Of a stretch of DNA of 64,000 bases, positions 1 to 11,139 are shown piece after piece. Positions within the stretch are counted from its first letter, which is position 1, and every line of letters begins with the position of its first letter. This stretch comes from Oryzias latipes (taxonomy: Eukaryota; Chordata; Actinopteri; Beloniformes; Adrianichthyidae), in NCBI RefSeq assembly GCF_002234675.1, contig NC_019865.2, positions 1,984,958-2,048,957 on the forward strand. Reading direction: 5' to 3'. Below the pieces are notes generated by a model. The model was not told where the DNA came from, did not search any database, and worked only from the letters and a program-made list of their open reading frames with translations. The position numbers were made by a program, and so were the translations under genes.

Positions 1-1082
1 TCAGTCGAGAATCCATTGTGATACTCTTCAAAACATGCTTTTATTGGTTAGTTAGTACCTAAAATGGCAACATTTATTTTTAAAATCCACTAATACAGCA
101 GTTTTTCCATCTTAAAATGCCCACATTTAGCATTTTCCTGTAGAGTGAGTGTTGGAAGAGCAAAATGAATTGGCTCATGTTCCAGGAGTCTGAAACTTTG
201 AAGGAATTGATGTGATTTTCCTGAAGGTCAACCGGCTCCAATGAAAGATGCTCACCTTTGATGGGTGATCACACTGTTAAGCTTTTATTCAGGGTAGACT
301 CCCAGAATCTCAATATTTTATGCCTCTTGCCTTTTATTAACAAACCAGTTCCATTGATTCCCAGCTAATGTATTTATGAAACCTAAAATCCCAACTGAGG
401 CTCTACAGGCAGAAGATCCAAAGGAAACATCCAAGTCATGGCTCATTCTCTGATGAACTGCACTTGACTGGAGGCATCAGATGTTTGAATTTGGAAAACT
501 CATTTAAAAGAAAAACAAGACAGTTGACTAAAAAATGGTTTCTATGTATTCATTGACTCCTGCTTTCATAACGTCCTCAGGAATTTAAATGGTTGAATGT
601 TTTGTGGTTTTATTGTGTTTTATTTATCTGATGTGTTGTTGTTGAATGCAAGCAGCCGCAACAAGGGAATGTCCTTTAGGACATAAATAAATTAATAAAA
701 CAAAAATAAAATAAATGAAAAAACAAAAAAAATGTCCTTCAGGAAATTTCGAGAAGCTATTCATCTGTCTATCCTCCATCCGTCCGTCAGTCAGTTCGTT
801 CATCCATGCATCCATCTATTCATCTATACATCCATGCATCCATCTATTCATCTATACATCCATCCATCCATCTTGTAGTTTTCTTGTCAAATAACGGATG
901 GCTACTGAACAAAATCTCAGGACCGTTTTGGTCCCATATATTCCATGTCTGTGCGTTAGGTTGAACCTTATTGTCATATTTGTTTATATATGTGACTGAC
1001 AGATGAAACAGCAGTTTGCTTTTCCGTGTCGGTGTCTGCTCTGAGTCTGCAGGTGTGGGACAGGGGGGAGGAATGTTGTCAC
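1..1082. other. Intron of the transglutaminase gene, no exon seen
   Basis: This stretch lies downstream of the last visible transglutaminase exon on the minus strand. I looked for the next expected exon, which carries a conserved RCLGIP-type segment, and did not see it. The sequence is AT-rich with short A/T runs and one tetranucleotide-type microsatellite near 770-875. The missing 3' half of the gene is therefore presumed to lie left of position 1. Confidence 0.5.
767..875. repeat. CATC/CATT-type microsatellite
   Basis: Degenerate tandem repeats of CATC, CATT and GTCC tetranucleotides occupy this stretch. Within them a compound unit of about 34 bp (CATCCATG, then CATCTATTCATCTATACATC) occurs twice. 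The repeat sits in the transglutaminase intron and is likely length-polymorphic. Confidence 0.8.
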
Positions 1083-3885
1083 CTGAGCAGAGGACGGCTC
1101 CAAAGACCCAGCACTGTCCGTATTTCACAGGTTTGCAGTTTGATGAGAGCCACTGCTGCAGGATGTCCGCGCTGCCGCTCCAGTCCGTCGGCTTCTTCCC
1201 GTCCTCGTAGCTGCCTTGCCACTTTCCTTGCAGAATGCCTAAGTCGTCGTTGCAGTTCACCTTGGACACAACAATTCTAGTTACTTTCGAAGACCTTTAA
1301 CAGGAGCCTTTGGAAAATGGGAGCTCCTGTGTTCAAACTGGTCTTGTAAGTGCGCGGCTTCTCACCATGGCACAGACCACCCTGCTGAGGTAGACGGGAT
1401 CTGCTCGGGCCATGTAGTCCTTCTCACCGTCACTCAGGTGCTGAGGGCTGACCTGCAGAAGCTTCAGGCAGGCCTCCAGGACCCCTGGTTCATACTGACC
1501 AGAAACAGCACTGTGGGTGAGCGTGCTCTGGTCTGCAGGTGGCGCTGCAGCGCGTCGCGTACCTGACCAAACGACCAGGGTCTCCCAACGACATTGGTTT
1601 CCGTGCCCATGTATACCACTCCATAGTCACTCTGGACGTACTCCTCTAGCAGGACGTCCTGCGGCATGTACACCGGATCTTCTGCAATGCAAGAGCAGCA
1701 GTGAAGAGGTGTGAACACAGAAGCAGAGAAGCTTCAAGCACCAACCTTTCAGCCAGGGGTTGCACAGCAGAACAAACTTCCCCGCTTCGTAGGTCAGTCT
1801 TCTCTGAGGCGTCTCGACGTTCAGGTGGAGCTCGTACAGAGCCACAGAGGACAGAACCGGCGAGCAGATGTGGACGGTGACCGACAGAGGATGCAGGTCT
1901 CCTGGGTAGACGGTTGCTGACCAGCGCAGAGGGTCAAAAGCTGTTCTGGGGGAGAGAACTGGAATCCTCACCGACAGATCACCTGGAGAACGACACCAGA
2001 AGGATTTGATCTTCCAACACGACCAACATTTAGGGCTCATGTGACGTTTTTGTGCATGAAAATAGATGGCATCAAACCACACAGATGATAAGTTAAGACA
2101 CGGTTCAATCATTCGTTGTAAATAAGTCAACAGTTTCATTTGAGCCACAATGGAAACAAAATGTAAATAAGAGCCAATGATTTCAGAAAGATTCGCTTTT
2201 GCCCCTGAAAATATCCTACCGACTACCGCATGAAAAAAATATTTAAAATTTACCAAAAACTACAAATCCCAGAGCCCCGCCTCTTCACATTTAAAAAGGC
2301 CCCAAAAGGAATTAATTCAGTAGAACGCAGTGGTTGGGACATATCTGGTTTAAAAATGCCCTTTGCAGAGGGTAATGCAGGTACTTAGGAGGATATAACA
2401 GGATATAACAAAACTCTGAAATGATTTTAATGCCAAAATGTCAATAGGTTGATTTTCCTCATGAACAGGGGAAGCTTCGCAGAAGCAAAAAGTTTACAGT
2501 TTTGCTGGAGATTGCACACTTGCATATTTCCCTTTGACAGAAAAGTGGCATGAATTAAATGAATTAATCTCCACAATTTAAGAATGTGAAGGAATCTCTG
2601 TGTGCAGGGATGACCAGTGTTGTATTTAACTTCTTCAACTTTGTCATGTGATTATTTGACACTTAATAATTCTTAATGACGTGAAACTGTGTTGTTAAGG
2701 TATAAATGCCGGATTGGACGTTATGAACCGGATGATGATAATTCATGTGAAGAAAATGATACAGTAGAAAAGTGGTGGGATTCCATTAATTCACTCCATT
2801 CCACTCCCTTTTATGCAATCTGTCATTTAAGGACCAATCATCCTACGTTTGATGTTAAACTGTGTTGATCGTATCGTTTTGTGCATTATTCTTGCTTTGA
2901 TCGCATGAAATAAACCGAATCCAAATCTAAATTTCAGCATAAGTGGAAAAAGCGGCAGAGCAGAACAATCTGATCAGTGATCTTATTAGCTTATTATCTG
3001 CTGCTGTTTAGCGTCTCCATGGTTACAAGAGCTCAATAATGGACATTAGTGTGGCATTATTAAAAGCACGAATAATGCTTGGATCTGCTGGAATAAAAAC
3101 ACGACATGCCGGGGAAGAGTTCACTAATTCAGGCAGGAAAATGTTAACATTCTTCTCAAAATACTGCAGAACTTTGCTGCTCTGTGGGAGTTTGGGTTGA
3201 ACTTGGAAAAAAGGTCACTTCACATGTGAGCAAACAGCTCAAAATGACAGATAATGAACATTAAGAGAGCATGTCATCCAATAAAGTAAAGGAAAAAAGT
3301 TGAGATTCATCCTTTTATCTCCACAAGTCCCACATGACCTGTGAGGATCGTTGGTACCTAATCGGGCCTCCAGCACCAGCCTGTGGGTGGGGTGGTTCCA
3401 CGCCGGGCTGTCAAACATCAGGGTGACTTTGAAGGGCTTCCCGCGCCGCACCACCAGGTAGTCGCTGCTTAGCCCCTGGGTCTGATGGGAAATGTGGTTG
3501 TCATGGTTCTCGAAGTTCACCAACTTCAGTCGGCTGTTAGGGCCTGGGGGGGAAAAGTGTGGTTAATCGACTCGCCGGTTCACTCACAGGCTATAAAAAC
3601 ATACACGAAAATAGAAACCTCAACATTGCAAAACGTTTGTAGTTTTATGTTAATTTTTGTTAATGAATGAAATTTTTTCTACTTTACAACTCAAACCAGT
3701 TAATTAACTGGGTGTCTAATTGATGCTGGAAACAAATGTCGAGACATTCCCCACTTTCTGTCAAACTTTTGCTTCTCTGCAGACGTCTCGGCAGCTTCCT
3801 CAGAAGCGCACACAAATCCAAAAGGAGATCTTCGAATTTGGAGAGAGCACTCACCGCTGCTGATGCTGCCGGGTGCCTGTTGCAT
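1083..3885 (-). CDS. Transglutaminase, 5' half (exons 1-6 of a longer gene)
   Basis: This is a member of the Ca2+-dependent transglutaminase family, which forms glutamine-lysine isopeptide crosslinks. Coding exons, in transcript order: 3855-3885, 3358-3543, 1746-1982, 1563-1681, 1366-1494 and 1083-1260. Phases join into 293 codons with no stop. The start ATG at 3885 opens a 10-residue exon followed by GTGAGT. The N-terminal beta-sandwich contains SSDYLVVRRGKPF. The catalytic core begins near residue 235 (VNCNDDLG) and contains the active-site motif YGQCWVF, with the nucleophile at Cys284. Exon lengths of 119, 129 and 178 bp fit the family as I know it. The exons carrying the catalytic His and Asp and the two C-terminal beta-barrels are not in the window. 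The subtype (TGM1-, 2- or 5-like) cannot be settled from this half. The exon 2 donor at 3358 was chosen on phase. Confidence 0.88.
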
Positions 3886-5875
3886 GTTGCAGGAGCTGCA
3901 GCTGAAGGGTGAGCCCCACCTTCCTTCCAGCTGAAACACCTCACTGTGGGTGTTTGGAAGGCCGGGCGCTCAAAGAAAACACCTTCCTCAGAAGAAGAGA
4001 ACCAAGGTGGAAGCCCGCCTTTGCTGGGGACAGCTCAGTCTCTTTCAGAGTCTGTTTGTTCTGATCTCATTGGACAGACAGACACACATGCATGCAGCTG
4101 CACCTCCAACGTGCACAAGTGTGCGACAACACACCCAGAGGCCCACGCGCTCTGGGGCATAGCTGAGATGATTTCTGACAAGATAAAGACTCAAACTATC
4201 CGTTGCATCATCCTCGATTCCAAATGCCTGACAGTCACTCCTATTCTGTAAAAAGAAAAAAGGAAATTGAAGCCTCAATAAAAAAGTTAATGAAGATTCA
4301 AACTTCAAAACACAAACCTTTTCACCCACTGATCACTGGATCCTCCAGACTCTGAAGGATGCAGACAAACTGAAATGTGTTGCTTTGTAGTTCAGGTGCC
4401 TTACAATCTTTTTTTTTTTAAATTACTATTATTGTTGAGCACTTTTACGTGTTTACATCCAGTGTTGAACTGATCCAAAAGTGCTGCAGGCGCAGCTCTG
4501 CTGGGAACAGAAGAGGTTTTTATGCAGCCTCACTTTTACTATCAATGCCTGCTTGTTCAAACTTGAACCCAACTGAGAGGCTTTTTGGTTCTCATGAAAA
4601 AGACCAAGTTTCTTCATGACTAAAAATAAACAGAAACTTCTTACAACTTTGGATCACCCGTTTTGTCAGACTTAGAGGCAAAAGCTTCAGCGATCGGCTT
4701 CCTGCTTCCGTTTGGGATGGAGGACCACCTTGAGCCGCTGGAGGTCCTGCTCCACTCTCCCGTCACAAAAAGTCATTTCTTTTTCTCTTCAGCGTGTCAG
4801 AGAATTTGTGTTTCTCACGATCTTCCACACCAAAAGGCAGAAGTGTGTCTGTGCGCCCCCACGGTCACCTCCTGCTTACCAGGGAGGTGCATCAGCAGAA
4901 CCCAAAACTGAAGAAATAGATTTTTGACAAATAAAACAGCATCTAACTTGTTTAAAAAAATAAAGTAAAGTCTCAGGTGTGGGTCAACCGTCCAGCATTT
5001 TTGTCCTTTAAGGTGGAATGTGTGGATAACTGGGGGCACACCCTCTTTCTTTAGAAAGGTGTTCCAGATAAGAACTGCACAGACATGAAGGCCCAACCCA
5101 CCCTTACAGGTAAACCGTCAACACTTCTGACATTTAGCCAAACTGGTCATTAAATGTCACTAACTACCTGCTGACATTCCACCCGCACCACAGATCAGGT
5201 TTTACTCTTTCTGCCTCCATCCATTTTAAAATCCTTGAGGATTCATGTTCCAGTTTATGAGCCTGCAGTTCTGACAGGAATTTCACCAAACTCCAAAGAG
5301 TTCAAGAAAAAAATAAAAAAAAGATGCTCGTTTTGGTTTCGGAAAGAGAAACACAGAAATCCATCAGTCAACGAGAAGCTTTTCTCCCACAAGGTGAATT
5401 CATGGGCGTTTACGGGTGAAAAAGGCATGAATCTGTGGGAAATGTTCAGGTCATAAACCGGCCCGGTGAACCCGTGTTTGTGCACATTTTATTCTACATG
5501 CATGCTGCGGGTCACAGGTCATAGAGAACACCTAAACAACACGCCAAGGTGAAGTAGGCGAGACGCAGGGCTGTTTTATATATTCCAAATCCTGCAGACT
5601 GTACAAGGAGCCTGTTAGTGATGTTCACGTGATACGTGCACGCTCCTCAATGCAGCCTGTAAGAAATGAGGAAATCAGGCAATCTGTGGAGTTTGTGTGG
5701 ACGTCCCACAGGCACCTATGGATCACGTGCACATTTCCTGTGTATGTAGCGTTTGTGCGCTAGGTAAGGATCCAGTTCGCACTTTCCTAACGACTTAAAG
5801 TGTGGTGTGAGGGCGCCGTGCGACAGAGTCAGCTATACGTCTCAACTCCGTGTATCCATTAGCCTTATGAATACT
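3886..5875. other. Intergenic, upstream of the transglutaminase gene
   Basis: I see no supportable gene here. Open frames in the stretch are short and lack homology I recognise. The region just right of 3885 should hold the transglutaminase promoter and 5' leader, but I could not identify a TATA box or a clear start site. Confidence 0.45.
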
Positions 5876-6248
5876 TGTGTCCGAATTCCTTCCCTACTCA
5901 CTACGTAGTGCTGTCCCAATCTACAATTCCAAAATCCAGGGCCCTAGAAATTTCCCAGAAATCTCTGCAAAAAACTAGTGTGCATTGATGCTCATTAGAT
6001 CGGCAAATATAGACCACAATGCATTGCATCGGAACAATCTTTGCCAGAAAAAAAGGTATTTAATTGTATTTTTAAAATAAATTATCTTCAGAAAACAGTG
6101 GACTCATAATCCTCGCAAAACGCTCATATTAATTAGATTTTAACTTTGTTAATTTGATGACATCAATCCGCCGTGAAAAAAAAAAAAAAAAAGAAGCAGT
6201 GAACAGGGAGTCATTCAGGGCACTAGATAGTGCAGCACTGGATAGTTT

Positions 6249-7888
6249 TTAACCCTCCTGTTATGTTCATTTGTGAGGAACAGAGATGATGTTCCCGGGT
6301 CAATTTGACCCGGTGCATGTTTTATTAATTAAAAAATGTCTGAAACCCAGAAAATCCTAACAAGCAGTGTGAATATATCATCACTAACTCCATTACCAGT
6401 TATTCTTTCAAAAACTTAGTTAAAATGATGTTTCTTTACCACTAACAGGAAGTGGTGCAATTATTTGATAATTCACTAGTTTTTCTTAAAAATATACATG
6501 TTCAAATTTTTTTTGAATTTTTCACTACTGTATTACTTTTAAAAGACTAACATATAAAATACAATAGTTTTACATAACATTGAAACATAATCTTGAAATT
6601 TTGTTTTACATGCTTGCACTGTGAACCAGAAAAAAACAAAATCACAACACAACAGACAAGCAATTGCAATGTGAAGTTGTGTGTGTGTCTGTACATATAC
6701 ACAGCACAAGAGGGATCAGTCATCTCACTGTGCTTTGTGCAAATTAATTTTGCACATTTCACACAGGTCACGCTTGTCTTGACCTGGATCCTGTCTCCGG
6801 CTCGTCTCGCGCCCCTGACTGTCCCCCCAACTCCATCTGGATGAAGCTCGTCTGCTGGACTTTAAATATGTAGTTGTAGAGATAGATAAACTAATTCCTC
6901 TTTATGAGTTCTGGTAAATCGCCTGTCCGTCCTGGGGGAGGATCCCTCCTTCATGTGGACACCCCTGAGGTTTCCAATTGTTTAATGACATTTAGTTTAG
7001 TTTTCTTAGTTCAATTTAGTTTTTTCCTATTGAATTCTATGTAGCCCATTGAGATGACAGTTGTAGTGAATTTGGGCTGTACAAATAAAATGGAACGGAA
7101 TTGAATTGAATTAGATTGAGTTGAATTGACATGGTCACATGAGTCACTGCCATCCTAGTGGGCCCTGGCAGACAGGTTTGTCTGACGCATATTTGGGGAT
7201 GAAGACCAATATATTTCACCATTCTTTGACATGAATGTCTTGCTTGGAGGAACAGGAATAACAATTCCTTCATCCGTTTCAAAATCAAAACCATTAGAAT
7301 CAGAATTTAGCTCAAGATAGTCTTCTTCTGATCATGATCAGTGATGACTATCAGGACATCCTGGACTGTCATCTTTCTGCTTCTGCTGCTCATTTTGTAA
7401 AGGTCTGCCTGACAGAGTGTAATGTTGGAAGGACTCCCATGCAGAGAATCTTTTATATGTTTTGCCCCTCCCCTGTTGAGTGTCCACTGAATGTGGGTTG
7501 AGTTTTCCTACGAGAACATAAATGGTTCCTGTCAAAAGTCATAACAACTATGCACCTGTGTTTGTGTGTGTGTGTCTATGTGTGTGATTGGGTTGAAATA
7601 TGTCTCACAGCTGCAAAGAAAGCAATACTACTTATAAGACATCCTTGTACCTCCATTTTGACTGCCGGGTCAAATTGACTCGAACATCATCTATGTTATA
7701 TAAACATGCAGGGGGGGGGGGGGGGGTTGCATATATGTGAGATGAACCATTTTCCTAATATATGTTGATTACGCTAATTAAGGTAAGCAGAAGAAGTTTC
7801 ATGCTGAAAAAATACTTTTAACTATTTTTTCTAGATGTTCAAACTTTAAAACGGGTCAATTTGACCCGGAACATAACAGGAGGGTTAA
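6249..7888 (-). mobile_element. piggyBac-like element (relic) with TTAA flanks
   Basis: The element starts at 6253 with CCCTCCTGTTATGTTC and ends at 7884 with the exact inverse. Both sides are flanked by TTAA, the obligatory piggyBac target. Subterminal near-palindromes of the form CGGGTCAATTTGACCCG lie at 6295-6313 and 7852-7869, and a third degenerate copy at 7664-7682. The interior holds minus-strand remnants of a transposase, including a C-terminal cysteine-rich domain. A G16 run (7711-7726) and a LINE-like 3' tail (about 6970-7135) are later additions. No intact transposase remains, so it is not autonomous. Confidence 0.82.
6706..6812 (-). pseudogene. piggyBac transposase C-terminal cysteine-rich domain remnant
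   Basis: On the minus strand one frame reads ...SVTCVKCAKLICTKHSE... with further cysteines after it. The pattern C-x2-C-x4-C-x2-H is typical of the RING/PHD-like zinc-binding domain at the end of piggyBac transposases. A short basic stretch (RRAGDR) precedes it, as in that family. Upstream catalytic-domain sequence is not continuous in any frame. A piece near 7150-7190 (GPTRMAVTHVT) may be another transposase shard. The orientation fits the terminal repeats of the surrounding element. Confidence 0.6.
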
Positions 7889-7921
7889 GTAGTTGAGGGT
7901 TTGGGCGGGAATTCAGACACA

Positions 7922-8020
7922 GCCTAGAATCCACTAACCACGCATGACAATGGTACGTTCCATCTTCATGTCTCCTGAGTGGGCCGTAGGAGACTGCAGC
8001 CACTCTTCTGATCCTCCAGG
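7922..8020. mobile_element. Fragment of a dispersed repeat leading into the minisatellite
   Basis: The segment containing ACAATGGTACGTTCCAT (from about 7945) matches, in reverse orientation, a segment at about 36975-37010 inside an itch intron. The similarity continues through the next 80 bp, with GGCCGTA and a CTGC-rich tract, up to the first minisatellite unit at 8021. I infer that this is the left part of one dispersed repeat whose right part was amplified into the tandem array. The superfamily is unknown. Confidence 0.6.
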
Positions 8021-10024
8021 GACCGGGACAACCCAAAACCCCACAGAACCCAGCATCCTAGGCCTCATCACGGACCGGGACAACCCAAAACCCCACAGAA
8101 CCCAGCATCCTAGGCCTCATCACGGACCGGGACAACCCAAAACCCCACAGAACCCAGCATCCTAGGCCTCATCACGGACCGGGACAACCCAAAAACCCCA
8201 CAGAACCCAGCATCCTAGGCCTCATCACGGACCGGGACAACCCAAAACCCCACAGAACCCAGCATCCTAGGCCTCATCACGGACCGGGACAACCCAAAAA
8301 CCCCACAGAACCCAGCATCCTAGGCCTCATGGACCGGGACAACCCAAAACCCCACAGAACCCAGCATCCTAGGCCTCATCACGGACCGGGACAACCCAAA
8401 AACCCCACAGAACCCAGCATCCAAGGCCACATCACGGACCGGGATAACCCAAAAACCCCACAGAACCCAGCATCCTAGGCCTCATCACGGACCGGGACAA
8501 CCCAAAAACCCCACAGAACCCAGCATCCTAGGCCTCATCACGGACCGGGACAACCCAAAAACCCCACAGAACCCAGCATCCAAGGCCTCATCACGGACCG
8601 GGACAACCCAAAAATCCCACAGAACCCAGCATCCTAGGCCTCATCACGGACCGGGACAACCCAAAAACCCCACAGAACCCAGCATCCTAGGCCTCATCAC
8701 GGACCGGGACAACCCAAAAACCCCACAGAACCCAGCATCCTAGGCCTCATCACGGACCGGGACAACCCAAAAACCCCACAGAACCCAGCATCCAAGGCCT
8801 CATCACGGACCGGGACAACCCAAAAACCCCACAGAACCCAGCATCCTAGGCCTCATCACGGACCGGGACAACCCAAAAACCCCACAGAACCCAGCATCCT
8901 AGGCCTCATCACGGACCGGGACAACCCAAAAACCCCACAGAACCCAGCATCCAAGGCCACATCACGGACCGGGATAACCCAAAAACCCCACAGAACCCAG
9001 CATCCTAGGCCTCATCACGGACCGGGACAACCCAAAAACCCCACAGAACCCAGCATCCTAGGCCTCATCACGGACCGGGACAACCCAAAAACCCCACAGA
9101 ACCCAGCATCCAAGGCCTCATCACGGACCGGGACAACCCAAAAACCCCACAGAACCCAGCATCCTAGGCCTCATCACGGACCGGGACAACCCAAAAACCC
9201 CACAGAACCCAGCATCCAAGGCCACATCACGGACCGGGATAACCCAAAAACCCCACAGAACCCAGCATCCTAGGCCTCATCACGGACCGGGACAACCCAA
9301 AAACCCCACAGAACCCAGCATCCTAGGCCTCATCACGGACCGGGACAACCCAAAAACCCCACAGAACCCAGCATCCTAGGCCTCATCACGGACCGGGACA
9401 ACCCAAAAACCCCACAGAACCCAGCATCCTAGGCCTCATCACGGACCGGGACAACCCAAAAACCCCACAGAACCCAGCATCCTAGGCCTCATCACGGACC
9501 GGGACAACCCAAAAACCCCACAGAACCCAGCATCCAAGGCCTCATCACGGACCGGGACAACCCAAAAATCCCACAGAACCCAGCATCCTAGGCCTCATCA
9601 CGGACCGGGACAACCCAAAAACCCCACAGAACCCAGCATCCAAGGCCTCATCACGGACCGGGACAACCCAAAAATCCCACAGAACCCAGCATCCTAGGCC
9701 TCATCACGGACCGGGACAACCCAAAAACCCCACAGAACCCAGCATCCTAGGCCTCATCACGGACCGGGACAACCCAAAAACCCCACAGAACCCAGCATCC
9801 AAGGCCTCATCACGGACCGGGACAACCCAAAAACCCCACAGAACCCAGCATCCTAGGCCTCATCACGGACCGGGACAACCCAAAAACCCCACAGAACCCA
9901 GCATCCTAGGCCTCATCACGGACCGGGACAACCCAAAAACCCCACAGAACCCAGCATCCTAGGCCTCATCACGGACCGGGACAACCCAAAAACCCCACAG
10001 AATCCAGCATCCAAGGCCGCATCA
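8021..10024. repeat. Minisatellite, about 38 units of 52-53 bp
   Basis: Each unit contains GACCGGGACAACCC, a run of four or five A, CCCCACAGAACCCAGCATCC and TAGGCCTCATCACG. Unit length is 52 bp with four A and 53 bp with five. Diagnostic variants recur: CCAAGG in place of CCTAGG, GGCCACATC with GGATAACCC, and AAAATCCC. The GGATAACCC variant occurs near 8443, 8973 and 9238, spaced 530 and 265 bp apart, which is exactly ten and five 53-bp units. There are no spacers, so it is not a CRISPR array. Open frames running through it are artefacts of the periodicity. Confidence 0.97.
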
Positions 10025-10430
10025 AATACACCCAAATAAAAACTCGTTTCCACTTGTGACGCTCAAACTTTTACTTTCTCATGCAACAATGATTTGACTT
10101 GTTTAAAGTTTTTAACATAAAAGATAAATCAAGATTTTTTTTAGGACATTTGCATAATGGGGGGGGGGGACTTTACCCTCTCAAATCCCCAAAATCCGCA
10201 GCACAAAGGAGGACTCCGGCCTTTTTCCAGCTTACCTGGTTGCAGGTTTGATTCCTTGATTACCCTCACCTGTTACCTGCCACAGGTGTGTCTGAATACA
10301 AACAGCAGCCATAGGTGTTGCATAGGTGCAGATACTTTGACCATGGCTGAGCTATTATGAATCAGATAAACCAGAATAAAAAGTGTTTAGTCTGATAAAT
10401 TGTGTAGACAACAAACTTCCAATCAAAATA
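10025..10430. other. Intergenic, nothing recognised
   Basis: This short AT-rich gap lies between the minisatellite and the probable 3' end of e2f1. It holds a G9 run near 10159 and no convincing gene or repeat end. Confidence 0.4.
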
Positions 10431-10791
10431 TTATGTTTTATTTACATCAAAGACAAATTGATACTAAAAAAGGTCCACAAACAGTTTCAATCTGGATATT
10501 TTCAAATAAACTTTAAATCCAAATGAAATGGGGAAAAACAAGTCTATAAAACATGAATCCTCTGATGGCTAGTTCCACATTAGACCCAGAGCGCCCCCTA
10601 CAGGTGGAACACACCTGATGCATCAGGTTTGTATCAAAATACTTTGAACGCACAGAAAATAATTTAAAAGGTAAAACGTTAGAGTATTACAAAGATCAGA
10701 CGCCACATTTGAGGAGAAATCCAAGACAGACTCATCATCCAACAATCCTGAAAAGTTTGAGCTTCATTCAAAGGTGCAAACAACACAGACA

Positions 10792-10809
10792 CCCCCCCCC
10801 CCCCCCCCC
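10792..10809. repeat. C18 homopolymer (G18 on the minus strand)
   Basis: An uninterrupted run of 18 C lies in the probable e2f1 3' UTR. In the transcript it would be a G18 run, able to form a G-quadruplex. Its length is uncertain because homopolymers are error-prone in assemblies. Confidence 0.85.
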
Positions 10810-11044
10810 TAAAAAAAGATCCTGAAAACAACAAAACTCTCACAAGAGCAAAGACTAAAGATCTAAACCCAAGAAGGCACTGCATTTGGACCGCACAGAA
10901 CCAGAACACTAGTTTCAGACCAGAACAAAGAGTTTTCACTTTTTCTGAGAAGTTGGACAACAGTTTCCTTCACGCTGCAGATAAAACAGCAGTTTGTGCA
11001 CGTTCAGACGAGGAGCGCAAACAACACGCAAGGTCGACCCCAAA

Positions 11045-11139
11045 GCATGATGGTCCACTCATGATCAAAGCATGATGGTCCACTCATGATCAAAGCATGA
11101 TGGTCCACTCATGATCAAAGCATGATGGTCCACTCATGA
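11045..11139. repeat. 25-bp tandem repeat, about 3.8 copies
   Basis: The unit CATGATGGTCCACTCATGAT plus CAAAG is repeated almost perfectly four times; the last copy is truncated at CATGAG. Copies are identical, which suggests recent expansion. It lies in the probable e2f1 3' UTR. Confidence 0.95.

Larger units (their letters stand above)
5876..7921. mobile_element. MITE with long terminal inverted repeats, split by a piggyBac insertion
   Basis: The left end begins TGTGTCCGAATTCC at 5876. The right end, finishing GGAATTCAGACACA near 7921, is its inverted counterpart; the similarity continues inward (CCTACTCACTA against TAGTTGAGGG). With the 1.6-kb piggyBac removed, the element is only about 0.4 kb and has no coding capacity. 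Ends of this type are common in fish genomes. I could not define a target-site duplication, so the superfamily is left open. Confidence 0.7.

Noticed and set aside
3301-3357. Extended transglutaminase exon 2 running to a GT near 3340
   Set aside because: These donors give the wrong phase and a stop codon at the exon 3 join, while TTAG|GTACC at 3358 gives a clean in-frame junction.
7944-8165. Open frame encoding a Pro/His-rich repeat peptide at the left of the minisatellite
   Set aside because: It is produced by the 52-bp periodicity (not a multiple of three) of the tandem array and ends when unit length changes. There is no start context or splice support.
8021-10024. Possible CRISPR-like array
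   Set aside because: Units are directly adjacent with no unique spacers, and the host is a vertebrate. It is a minisatellite.
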